Part shown: one piece after another, positions 11,045 to 21,692 of the stretch
How the letters are laid out: each line of letters opens with the position of its first letter
Position numbering within the stretch: the stretch's first letter is position 1
Assembly: GCA_007922305.1 (NCBI GenBank)
Contig: ML677374.1
Span: 13,511,511-13,575,510 of the forward strand
Length of the DNA stretch: 64,000 bases
Reading direction: 5' to 3'
Source of the DNA: Dermatemys mawii
Lineage: Eukaryota; Chordata; Testudines; Dermatemydidae
The notes under the pieces: model-generated
Databases searched by the model: none
What the model saw: only the letters and a program-made list of their open reading frames with translations
Told to the model about the DNA's origin: nothing
Made by a program: the position numbers and the translations under genes

Positions 11045-11638
11045 TGTGACGGAGTCAGTCCAGAAGGATATAGGAGAGTGCTGGAAGGCAGATATATCAG
11101 CCTCAGGATGTGCAGGTCCCTGTTCCCTGGATAGCCAAACAAAGGCTACTCCAGGCCAATCAAGACACCTGGGACCAATTAATAAGCTAGAAAGCAGCAG
11201 AAATAGCTAGCCTGATTGGGACACCTGTAGCCAATCAGGGGCTGGCTGAAACCAGTTAGTCAGGTGGGTGTGGATGTCAGGAGCTGTGGAAGGAAGTTGT
11301 GCTGTTGGTGAGACTGAGTGGTAGACAACATATCATACAGAAGGAAGGAGGCCCTGAGGTAAGGGTGAAGTGGAGTTTGAAGAATCAAAGACTGCTGGGG
11401 GGGAAGTAGCCCAGGGAATTGTGTTTTGTGGCTAAAAGGTCAGCCATCTTAGCTGATACTATTAGGATCCCTGGGCTGGAGTCCGGAGTAGAGGGCGGGC
11501 CCAGGCTCCCCCCTTTCTGCCTCCACTAATTAGTTACAGAGAAAGGGAGATTATTCTGGGGCCTAGATGGGTTTCTGAGGCCCCTAAATCTGCCAGGAAG
11601 CGCAGGACCCACAAATACAGACTCGGAACTTTGTCACA
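11045..11638 (+). mobile_element. Solo LTR of the Gmr1-like element
   Basis: It begins TGTGACGGAGTCAG and ends TTTGTCACA, like the LTRs of the complete element at 13942. No internal sequence follows. Flanks are ATAT on the left and GTAT on the right, a 4-bp duplication with one change. It lacks 15 bp that hold the TATA-like ATAAAA of the other copies, removed between two CCAG repeats. Its 3' third is more diverged, suggesting an older copy. Confidence 0.88.
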
Positions 11639-11969
11639 GTATCTAAAGTTTCTGTGTGGGGATGCCAGTCAATTGTAATTCACAGCATTCTCCATTGGTA
11701 CCTTGTTACAAGTGATATTTAATGGGCGTGTTCCTCATCAGGTTAATCACTGAGACAACTCAGCCGAAAGAGGAAAACAAGCCCCCTGACTCCCAGAGTC
11801 TTCCACAGTGTGCCACATTTGTGTCTGGGCAGCATGCAACGTCATCACCCAACCAGAGAAGCAGCATTTTACTCTCCAGTGACTGCACACAAGGTGCAAA
11901 GCAATGGGGAATTGGCCTCAAGGAAGATGTATGGCTTCAAAATAGCCTGCATATTTTAAACTCCAATTC

Positions 11970-12046
11970 ATGGGCCAGATCCTCAGATAGTGTAAACTGG
12001 TGTAGCTTCAGGGGAGTCATAGGAATTGTGCCAATCTTCACCAGCT
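11970..12046. repeat. Palindromic MITE remnant
   Basis: GGGCCAGATCCTCAGATAGT and the inverted half TTCACCAGCTGAG mark a decayed copy of a fold-back family also seen at 26108-26206. Confidence 0.5.
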
Positions 12047-12484
12047 GAGAAAAAAGAAAGGGATGGGTTTGAAGCCCACACAGCTTTTAGAAGTTGTGAA
12101 ATACTTAAAACCTGAACACAAGCTCTCTGAAAACTGTGCTGATCAGCTGCTGCCACCACATGGAATCACTTTGAAAAGTAGTCTGGTCTGCTGAGAAAGG
12201 GGAAAAAAAGTCAGCACACAACCACAGTGTCTGTATTTCCCTTCCTTCAGTTGTTATTAGTGGATTTCCTTGTATGACAAAAGAGCCCTGGGCCTGAGTC
12301 TCCATTGCTCTGCCACTGTGCAGTCATTTACACAGTGCAAAGTGGGGCAAATATTACCAGATCAGAATGGGAGCATTTTACACCCAATTGGTGCTGGTTT
12401 AAATGGCCACACGACATGGCATAAATGGAGAATCGGGGTCTATGGTCCAAAGCCTCACTGGTAGTAGGCACGTAAGTCACATTG

Positions 12485-12535
12485 CAATCAATCAGCTTTA
12501 GGCACCTAAATACCTTTCAGGATCTGGGCCTATAT
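12485..12535. repeat. Half of a fold-back MITE
   Basis: TTAGGCACCTAAATACCTTT followed by CAGGATCTGGGCC matches one arm of the hairpin element at 30440-30516. Confidence 0.45.
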
Positions 12536-13900
12536 TTCATAATCATTTACCTGTCCCTGCTGCTTATCACTTGAAGTCACAAACCTCTGTTTTGCAATAG
12601 CACTCTTGGTTGCTGTGGAATAACTGGCTGGATTCAGACTTTAAGCATTGCCTTAAGCAAGGAGTGGTGCATAGGCTGCCCCAATGCAGCAGTTTGTGCC
12701 TCAAGTCAGGTCCAGATGAGGGTTTAATGGGTGATGTAACTACGCATTAGCTGACATGAGCTAAGCAACACCTTCCAGCAGTTCACAGTAGCAGTAGACA
12801 AGGCACGCTGCCTTGAACCTGTGCTAACCTGGTTGAGTTAAAACCTAGGCTTCAACTTGACCCAGCTTAGCCCATGTTAGAATCTATGTGTTAGAGCCTA
12901 CATGCTAGTGAGTAACATGCAACAGATGTTAGTCACCTTGCTTAATACACCCTTGGAAAGTGCTCAGATAATACTTATATGAGAACCTTTGCAGAACAGA
13001 ATAGATTTGGACTGCAATTGTGCCATATCAAACCTTACTCTCTTTTGAGTTAGTTTAATTCTTCAAGAAAACTGAAGGAACAAGACTCATTCAGTTCTAA
13101 CAATCCAACCAACTGAAAATTCGCATTAGTTCCTTAGCAGTTTCCTTGGAATTTGTCATATTATCTCAGAGAGAAAGCAAGATTTCTATGCTGTCTAAGC
13201 CCAGCAGCTTGAGTCTATCAAGACAAGAGGTTGTTGACAAACTCATTTCACTAAAATATTTTGCAAAGTGTTTCCTCACAAATGGATTCTGGGTTCTGAA
13301 TAAAAGCCCAGATGCTCTTTGTGCTGCTTCTCCAGTGTCTCGGTATGCTATATTTTAAAATTGATTTGAATCAAAGTGCTCATTCGTTAATTAAACTTCA
13401 TTTAGCTGCCATCTGTCTGAGATCAAAATGGTTTCATGTTTTGCAACTCTTACTGAGGATCGTTATTGGATTTGCACGCACGCGCGCACACACACACAAA
13501 TCACCAAACTCTTTCATAAGTAATAACCGAGAAACGTGGCCTGAAGTGTTAGGATCCGCATCTTCAGAGTTCTAATTGCAATGGAAGAGATTCCATTCAT
13601 GTATAGACAAAAGCTGTGTGTAAAAATATATCACAAATAAAAAGATCAAGATTATGGAAATTGCTGGAATTATATCTGACTGTAAACACCAATAAAGCAA
13701 TCATCATCACTTTTCTAAAGGGGAAAGGTTAGAATTCACTCTTCAAATGCCTCCATGTTCCAAAATAACATGTTTTCTAAGTGAGGCATATTTTCAGTTG
13801 GACTGAGTTCCTGTAGGCTTCATTGGAAATGATTGATGTTCATCACTTTTAAAAATAAAGTTAGCAGTAGTGTAGATCACAATAGCAGCTAATAAGCCTC
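12536..13900. other. No gene seen
   Basis: No supported exon or clear repeat, apart from a short GCGC/ACAC microsatellite at 13475-13498. Confidence 0.4.
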
Positions 13901-13904
13901 AACC

Positions 13905-13941
13905 AAGATCAGGACCTCATTGTGCTGGGAGCTGTACATAC
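13905..13941 (+). repeat. Left half of an older repeat split by the LTR element
   Basis: ATTGTGCTGGGAGCTGTACA is the start of an ancient interspersed repeat. Its continuation, including ACAGTCTTTGTTCCAAAGAG, resumes after the 3' LTR at about 19794. The LTR element therefore inserted into it. Confidence 0.55.
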
Positions 13942-14579
13942 TGTGACGGAGTCAGACCAGAAGGATATAGGAGAGTGCTGGAAGGCAGGTATATTAGTCT
14001 GAGGATGTGCAGGTCCTTGTTCCCTGGATAGCCAATCAAGACACCTGGGGCCAATTAAGAACCTTCTAGAAAGGAGCAGAAACAGCTAGCCTAATTGGGA
14101 CACCTGAAGCCAATCAGGGACTGGCTGAAACCAGATAAAAACCTCCCAGTTAGTCAGGTGGGTGTGGGTGTCAGGAGCTGTGGAAGGAAGTTATGCTGTT
14201 GGTGAGACTGAGTGTTGAACAACATATCATACTGAAGGAAGGAGGCCCTGAGGTAAGGGTGAAGTGGAGTTTGAAGAAGCAGGGACTGCTGTGGGGAAGT
14301 AGCCCAGGGAATTGTATTGTGTTTTGTGCCTAAAAGGTCAGCCATCTTAGCTGATACTATTAGGGTCCCTGGGCTGGAGTCCGGAGTAGAGGGCGGGCCC
14401 GGGCTCCCCCCTTTTCCATCTTCCATACTGGCCAGTGATGAAGGCAACTCACTAGGTGGTGACTCTTGCCAATTATACTGAGAAAGGGAGGTCACTCTGG
14501 GGCCTAGATGAGTTTTTGAGGCCCCTAAATCTGCCAGGAAGCGCAGGACCCACAAGTACAGACTTGGAGCTTTGTCACA
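13942..14579 (+). mobile_element. 5' LTR of the Gmr1-like element
   Basis: This 638-bp LTR opens TGTGAC and closes GTCACA. A TATA-like GATAAAAAC lies near 14135. It lacks 21 bp present in the 3' LTR and in the solo copies, lost between two CCAA repeats near 14028. By eye about a dozen substitutions separate it from the 3' LTR, so the insertion is not very recent. Confidence 0.95.
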
Positions 14580-14581
14580 AC

Positions 14582-14599
14582 TGGTGTCAGGGGTGGGAT
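14582..14599 (+). other. Primer binding site (tRNA-Leu type)
   Basis: TGGTGTCAGGGGTGGGAT starts two bases after the LTR. It is complementary to the 3' end of a vertebrate tRNA-Leu with about one mismatch. This is where reverse transcription of the element would be primed. Confidence 0.8.
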
Positions 14600-14703
14600 T
14601 TTCTGACTTACTGTTCACTGCGCGGCAGAAGAAAGGGAGAGGTTTAAAAACAAAAAAAAACAAACAAAAAAAAGTGCACCAGGTTTGGGGTGTTCTCACC
14701 ACA

Positions 14704-17094
14704 ATGGAGGACATAATAAAAGCACTGTTGCAAGCCACTGCAGCTCAGCAGGAGGCCACCCGAGCCCAGGCTATGGCACAACAGGAGTCCCTGCGGGTAC
14801 AACAAGAGACTAACCAATTATTGATGGAGCAGGCCTCTCAGGATCGAGCCCTCTTGCGGGACGTGGTAGAACAACTGAAAGTCCTCACCACCAAAAACCA
14901 AGGATCTGAGGGGTCGCGAGTATGGAGGGCTGCTGGTTGTCTGCCAAAGATGACAGCTAATGACGACATAGAGGCTTATCTCCTCTCCTTTGAAAGGGCT
15001 GCCTTGCGAGAGGCCTGGCCTCAGGATCAGTGGGCTAGCATCCTCACTCCCTTCTTATGCGGAGAAGCACAAAAAGCTTATCAGGACATGCCCGCTGAAG
15101 CTGCCATGGACTACCCTCAGCTGAAAGCAGAGATCCTGGCACGATTAGGGGTAACAACAGCAGTACAGGCCCAGAGATACCATGAGTGGAAGTACAAGGA
15201 GGGTAAGCCTCCGAGGTCCCAATTATTCGACCTTATCCACCTCGCACGGAAGTGGTTACGACCCGAAGTCTGCAGCTCAGAGGAAATGTTGGAAACTTTG
15301 GTCATAGACCACTATGTGAGGGGATTGCCTCCATATCTTCGTGCATGGGTGGGCCAGAATGACCCTGCCACCTATGACGGGATGATCACATTGGTAGAGA
15401 GGTGGATTGCGACCCGAGAGCTGTCCCAACTACCCAGAGAAGCCCTCTCCCAAAAGAAGTATCTGGGCCTGACCCAGGAAGGCCAGATAACCAAGCATCC
15501 GGGGAGCCCCAGGTGGAAGAAGGTAGTAGCCACAGAACAGCCGGGAACCCAGAAGTGGGGGAACCATGGGGTAAAGACCCCTAACCCAAGAGACAAAGGA
15601 GCAACTAAAGCCTCTTATAGATGTTATGCATGTGGAGAATGGGGACACCTAGCGGCACAATGTCCCAACACTGAGGAGCCCATGCAATGTAACCTTGGGG
15701 ATTGGGCAGACCCATGCACCCTAATCAATCTAGTCGGGGTTGCAGTCACCCCACACCAATATACAAAACCAGTGAAACTGAATGGGGTAGAAACTATGGC
15801 ACTCATTGATTCAGGTAGTGCTGTCACCCTGATTTCAGGAAAACTAGTGAAACGCAGCCAGTTATTACAGGCTAAGCGTACGGGAGTAACCTCTGTACAT
15901 GGGACTGTTAGCTACTATCCTGTCATCCCAGTAAGGATTGAAATCCAGGGAACCATCACTGGGGTAAAAGCAGGAGTGGTCCCAAAACTCCCATACCCAG
16001 TGCTTATTGGAAGGGATTTCCCAGGATGTGGAAATTTGCTCCCACCAGAGGGAGAGGACAGACGAGAAGACTCTGAAGTTAAGGAGTCATCCCTAACAGA
16101 AAATCACCCTCCTTTCTTTGCTGAAATATCTCCCGAATTGTTCCCCGCCTCTGGGAAGGGCAGAAAAACCAAGAAAGAAAGAAGGGAAGCAAAGGCTTTG
16201 GGCACTCGGATTCTGCTTCAGGGTCAGAACATGGCCTTGGTAGGCCAAAGGGCACAGGGAACTGAGAAAGAGACCCCCAGAGAGGAGGAGGAGGAAGCAG
16301 AATCCAGTCCCAACCCTAATGTCACCGAAGTGACTGAGGAGGCAGAGACCAGTTCCTCAGAGTTTGGGTCGATAGGTCCTGGAAGAGAGACTTTCGGGCG
16401 AGACCAGGCAGAAGATCCCAGATATGATAATGTCAGAAGAGAGGTGGCTGAGATAGATGGGGAGCCCGTGGAGGGTAAGGCCCGAGGGCCAGCGCCCTAT
16501 TTCATGATCAAGAAGAACCTCCTGTACAGGGTGGTTCAAATACAGGAAGAGGTAGTAAACCAGCTCCTGGTACCCCAAAAACATCAGAGGGCAATACTAA
16601 GTCTCGCCTACAGTCACCTCTTTGGGGGACACTTGGGAGTAGAAAAGACCCAAGCGCGAATCTTGCGCAGATTCTTCTGGCCAGGAGTACATGAGGATGT
16701 CCGGCGGTACTGCGCCTCCTGCCCCGAGTGTCAGTTGCACAGCCCTCAACCACATCGAAGGGCTCCGTTGATACCTCTACCAATAATTGAGATCCCTTTT
16801 GAGCGGGTGGCCATGGACCTGGTGGGGCCTCTAGAGAAGACAACTCGAGGTCACCAATATGTGCTTGTCGTCTTGGACTATGCAACCAGATATCCAGAGG
16901 CCATTCCCCTACGAAATACAGCCTCCAAGTCCATAGCAAAGGCATTGGTGGAAATTTTTGCCCGAGTTGGGCTACCGAAAGAGATTCTAACGGACCAAGG
17001 AACGCCTTTCATGTCAAAGCTGATGAAGGACCTCTGCTCCATGTCCAGACTCTGCGAACCTCAGTTTACCACCCGCAGACCGACGGCCTGGTAG
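14704..17094 (+). pseudogene. gag-protease-integrase ORF of the Gmr1-like element (truncated)
   Basis: The start chosen is the ATG at 14704, 44 codons into the open frame. The frame is open further left, but that part is leader. Domains in order are a Gln-rich coiled gag start; a gag core; a CCHC zinc knuckle [14 protein letters not shown] at 15622-15663; an aspartic protease DSG at 15808; an acidic spacer; the integrase zinc module (His near 16615, Cys near 16710-16730); and the integrase core with catalytic Asp at 16816 and 16993. Gag and pol are in one frame. A frameshift near 17041-17055 ends the ORF before the third catalytic residue, so this integrase is dead. It is a retrotransposon protein, not a host gene. 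Confidence 0.93.
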
Positions 17095-19220
17095 AGAGAT
17101 TCAACCGGACCCTCAAGGCCATGATCAAAAAGGTGGTAAGTAGGGATGGAAAAGACTGGGATACCCTGTTGCCCTACCTTATGTTTGCCATCCGGGAAGT
17201 TCCTCAAGCCTCCACTGGATTCTCTCCCTTCGAGCTATTATACGGTCGCCACCCCCGGGGCATACTAGATATAGCTAGGGAAATTTGGGAAGAGGAGCCT
17301 AATACAGGGAAGAATATAGTGGAGCATGTATTACAAATGAGAGATCGTATAACCCGAGTCACCCCTATAGTGCGAGAGCACCTGGAGAAGGCCCAGAAAG
17401 CCCAACAAACACACTACAACCGTCAAGCAAAGGTTTGGCAGTTCCAACCCGGAGACTGAGTAATGGTGTTAGTACCCACAGCAGAGAGTAAACTCTTGGC
17501 CCAGTGGCAGGGGCCCTATGAAATAGTTGAATCTATAGGAGAGGTAAATTATAAGGTACGACAACCCGGACGTAGAAAACAGGAACAAGTGTACCACATC
17601 AACCTTCTAAAACCCTGGCGTACCCAAGAAGCGTGTGTAGTTGCTCAAAAGGACCCATTACAGGAGAACAAAAACCCCGAGCAGGTGAAGGTGTCTCCTG
17701 ATTTAACACCAGCCCAAAGAGAGGAGGTGGTCGAGATGATCAACCGGAACAAAGACGTATTCTCATCTCGGCCAGGACGAACAACTGAGACATATCACCA
17801 CATCATTACAAACCCCGGGGCCAAGGTAACGATGAGGCCTTACCGGGTGCCAGCGGCCAAAAGAGAAGAAATCAGAGCGGAAGTAAAGAAAATGTTGGAC
17901 TTGGGGGTAATTGAAGAGTCTCACAGTCAGTGGTCTAGCCCGATCGTGCTAGTACCCAAACCAGATGGCTCCACAAGGTTTTGCAATGATTTCCGTCGGC
18001 TGAATGAGGTGTCCCAGTTCGATGCATACCCTATACCCCGGATAGACGAGTTAGTGGACCGACTGGGAAATGCCCGCTTCCTGACCACTCTAGACTTAAC
18101 TAAAGGGTACTGGCAGATCCCCCTTGCTGAAGACGCAAAGGAAAAGACCGCTTTCTCCACCCCAGATGGACTGTTTCAATATACAGTCCTTCCATTCGGT
18201 CTACATGGGGCCCCAGCTACCTTTCAGCGCCTTATGGATAAGCTATTGCGCCCCCATGCTAGTTATGCAGCTGCCTACCTGGATGATGTGGTTATTCATA
18301 CCGCAGACTGGGAAACCCACTTGGAAAAGGTTGAAGCTGTCCTAGATACCCTAAGGCGTGCTGGCCTTACCGCAAACCCCGCAAAGTGTGCCATAGGATT
18401 AACGGAGGCAAAGTATCTGGGCTACATTGTGGGACGAGGTGTAGTGAAACCCCAACTAAATAAACTAGAGGCCATCCAAAACTGGCCCCGACCGGTTCGC
18501 AAGAAACAGGTCCGGGCATTTTTGGGGGTAGTGGGGTACTATCGACGCTTTATTCCCCATTTTGCCACCAGGGCAAGTGCCCTGACTGATCTCATAAAAG
18601 CTCGGGGACCTGAGATGGTGCGATGGACAGACACAGCAGAGAGGGCATTTACAGATCTAAGGATAGCCCTTTGCAGTGACCCTTTACTTATAGCTCCAGA
18701 CTTCACTAAGGAGTTCATCTTGCAGACAGACGCATCTGAAGCTGGACTAGGGGCTGTCCTATCCCAGATGGTCGGGGAAGAAGAACATGCAATCCTCTAT
18801 CTGAGTAGAAAACTTCTCCCAAGGGAACAGAAGTATGCTGTGGTCAAGAGGGAACGCCTTGCCGTTAAGTGGGCCATGGAAACACTGCGATACTACCTGC
18901 TAGGTAGACAGTTTACCCTCGTGACTGACCATGCCCCTCTTCAGTGGATGCAGCGGAACAAGGAGAAAAATGCAAGAGTGACTAGATGGTTCTTATCCCT
19001 CCAACCCTTTCAGTTCCGCATACACCACAGAGCCGGAAGTCGCCACGGCAACGCAGATGGCTTATCACGGGTGCACTGTATGTCGACCCAAGTTGCCCAA
19101 CCCCTTGGTGTTGAGCAGGGGGGAGGGATATGTGACGGAGTCAGACCAGAAGGATATAGGAGAGTGCTGGAAGGCAGGTATATTAGTGTGAGGATGTGCA
19201 GGTCCTTGTTCCCTGGATAG
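17055..19220 (+). pseudogene. Integrase end, RT and RNase H of the Gmr1-like element
   Basis: Reading resumes in another frame at about 17055 with the rest of the integrase core, including its Glu. It is interrupted by TGA at 17457-17459 just before a GPY/F module at about 17490-17540. After that comes reverse transcriptase with LTTLDLTKGYWQIPL, LPFGLHGAPATFQR and the YLDD catalytic box at 18276-18287. RNase H follows, with its first Asp at 18729 and an ending near HGNADGLSR. Integrase therefore precedes RT. The frame runs through the polypurine tract and stops inside the 3' LTR at 19218-19220. Confidence 0.93.
19116..19130 (+). other. Polypurine tract
   Basis: AGCAGGGGGGAGGGATA lies directly before the 3' LTR and fits a plus-strand priming site of an LTR retrotransposon. 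Confidence 0.8.
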
Positions 19221-19789
19221 CCAAACAAAGGCTACTCCAGGCCAATCAAGACACCTGGGGCCAATTAAGAACCTTCTAGAAAGGAGCAGAAACAGCTAGC
19301 CTAATTGGGACACCTGAAGCCAATCAGGGACTGGCTGAAACCAGATAAAAACCTCCCAGTTAGTCAGGTGGGTGGGGGTGTCAGGAGCTGTGAGAGGAAG
19401 TTGTGCTGTTGGTGAGACTGAGTGTAGGACAACATATCATACTGAAGGAAGGAGGCCCTGAGGTAAGGGTGAAGTGGAGTTTGAAGAAGCAGGGACTGCT
19501 GTGGGGAAGTAGCCCAGGGAATTGTATTGTGTTTTGTGCCTAAAAGGTCAGCCATCTTAGCTGATACTATTAGGGTCCCTGGGCTGGAGTCTGGAATAGA
19601 GGGCGGGCCCGGGCTCCCCCCTTTTCCATCTTCCATACTGGCCTGTGATGAAGGCAACTCACTAGGTGGTGACTCTTGCCAATTATACTGAGAAAGGGAG
19701 GTCACTCTGGGGCCTAGATGAGTTTCTGAGGCCCCTAAATCTGCCAGGAAGCGCAGGACCCACAAGTACAGACTTGGAGCTTTGTCACA
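19131..19789 (+). mobile_element. 3' LTR of the Gmr1-like element
   Basis: This 659-bp LTR has the same TGTGAC and GTCACA ends as the 5' LTR. It is followed by ATAC (19790-19793), matching ATAC at 13938-13941, a 4-bp target-site duplication. The complete element spans 13942-19789. Confidence 0.95.
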
Positions 19790-19793
19790 ATAC

Positions 19794-19855
19794 TCATAGT
19801 AAAATGACAGTCTTTGTTCCAAAGAGACTACAATCTAAAAAGACATGACAGACAT
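19794..19855 (+). repeat. Right half of the older repeat split by the LTR element
   Basis: ACAGTCTTTGTTCCAAAGAG and the following ACAATCTAAAAAGACATGAC continue the repeat begun at 13905. Confidence 0.5.
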
Positions 19856-21389
19856 TCTCATACTATCAAGGATTTCTAGGTACGAGCACTAACACTGAGC
19901 AGTGGGTTTCCAAAATTAACCCATCATTCTTCAATCTGGAACTATACTAAAAACAAACTGGGGGTTAGCTTCCTTTATGAGGAGGAATGGGGATATGTCT
20001 GTGGAGGATTTATATCTGAAGGACCTGCCATTGTTGCCAAATGGTTTTTAACTTGAGAAGCAATGAGCAGCTGAGATTTCACAGAGCATCAAGTTATCCG
20101 CATTCATGTTTAGCTAGAGCACTTGAACCATCTTTCACTATTACAATTTGCATCTTCCTTTTGGCTAATCTCAAAGCCATATATAATGATTCTAGTCTAT
20201 TCAGGTTATTTTACAGTCCTCATTGCTGTATTATCTGAGCATCTGACCTACCTTGACTATCATCTCCACTTGTGCTTTTCAATTCCTTGCCTACATGAGT
20301 GCCTGTTAAATAAGTGCTTTGATTAAACACATTGGCTAGCTATACTACAGTGTACCACAGTAATCTGCCAATGAGATTGCAGCAGTTTAAAATGATTTAC
20401 TGGAGTTTACTGCCAACTGGACAATGACGTGCTGAAAGAATGGGAATCAGGGTAGTAATCTGACACATTACTTGAAATGTCCTAGTGGTAGAACTTTGTA
20501 TTCAAAAGTTATAGAAATATTCTAGTATCTCACTAGATGAGGCAGAACGATAGCCACCTACCTGAGTTTTCTTCAATCCGTCAGACTCCAAAGCTTTTAA
20601 AAAATGGATTATGACTGCCTTGATTACAAAGTTGATCCTTAGGAAATGAATAAACTCTCATGGTTTTAAAAGATTGGTAAATTTATACAGCAGAAATGGC
20701 CTCATCTTATTTACGAGCTGAAGGTCGAATTCACCTTTGTTTCCGAGGGCCAGTACCAATCCATGCATCTCTCAAATCCCAAAATTGGGCTTAAGTGAGA
20801 TGTAAGTGATGCCTAGGCCACGTACGGGCTTTCTGCCCAGAGATGTGTTCCATCCAGGATGATTAAATTGAAGAATTCCATGAGCTCTCACAAGAATTTC
20901 TCTCTGATTTAAGGGAGAATAGACATGCACAAATGATAGGCACGGGAGACAGCTGAGGAAGTGTTGTGAAGGTAGTAATCCAGGAACCAATGGTCATACA
21001 AAGTAAAAGCCCTTTAACCTGCCCTGGTGGGCTAAAGAATCCTTAAAGTGGGCTTACATGTAATCTTCTACTCACCTTAAAGCCGCTGTATGCTGCTAGA
21101 GTGGTGTAACTGGGCCTGAGCATAAATGGGAATCCAGGTCCCATTCTGTGTCTCGGTCTAGTGTTTATTCATCCATACTTCACGTTGTAATTCTGTGCCG
21201 ATGTTTCAATATCGAGAAAAGGGTTTTTTTTTTAAACTGTTGACTGAAGTCTGAAGACACCAGTGGCAAATGAAGCATGACAACTGTGTGTCAAAAATCT
21301 GGGGTTCAAACTCTGGACTCTACCCATTTTATTTTGGAGGTCAGGAATGATGAGGTATGCTGCTGTCCATGAGAAGGAGCTCTTCTGTA
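19856..21389. other. No gene seen; downstream flank of GTF2IRD1
   Basis: No supported exon. The nearest parts could still belong to a longer GTF2IRD1 3' UTR. ORFs at 20041-20326 and 20772-20990 have no recognisable features. Confidence 0.4.
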
Positions 21390-21623
21390 TTTATTTTTTA
21401 TCTATCATGGATTCAATCAATAATATAAATAATAAAATAAATACCGTTAAGAGCAAGGCAACACTTTTTATTTTTATTTAAAAAGGCCTTGATGGCAGGA
21501 ATATAGTGTAAAAATCATTGGAAAAACTAAAAGGCATTGATACATATTAGAATATACACTTTTTACATAAATTACATTTATTTATTTATTCTGTCATTTG
21601 AGGTTTTGATTCAGTATTGAGGT
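21390..21623 (-). other. GTF2IRD1: GTF2IRD1 3' UTR with candidate poly(A) signals
   Basis: The AT-rich sequence after the stop has several minus-strand AATAAA hexamers: three overlapping at 21577-21590, two at 21467-21478 and one at 21390-21395. Which is used cannot be decided from sequence. The transcript end may lie further downstream at lower coordinates. Confidence 0.55.
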
Positions 21624-21692
21624 CTAATAGTTAATAGGTCCTGGAATCTGGACATTTAGACCACCATAGTCTAACATGTACATGGGCCACTG
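21624..21692 (-). CDS. GTF2IRD1: GTF2IRD1 terminal coding exon with stop
   Basis: After a CTTTCAG acceptor the exon reads [20 protein letters not shown] followed by NY and a TAG stop at 21624-21626. This C-terminal peptide is the hallmark end of GTF2IRD1 in vertebrates. The acceptor phase is zero, matching the preceding exon. No other reading frame is supported. Confidence 0.96.
   Translation of the reverse strand, partial: QWPMYMLDYGGLNVQIPGPINY

Noticed and set aside
10831..11142. ORFs rich in Y, I, H, V and C
   Set aside because: They are translations of the TA/CA compound microsatellite.
14154..14738. Minus-strand 194-codon ORF, with similar ones at 19364-19822 and 45905-46360
   Set aside because: It recurs in each LTR copy in antisense. 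Its recurrence follows from the repeat, and no domain is recognisable.
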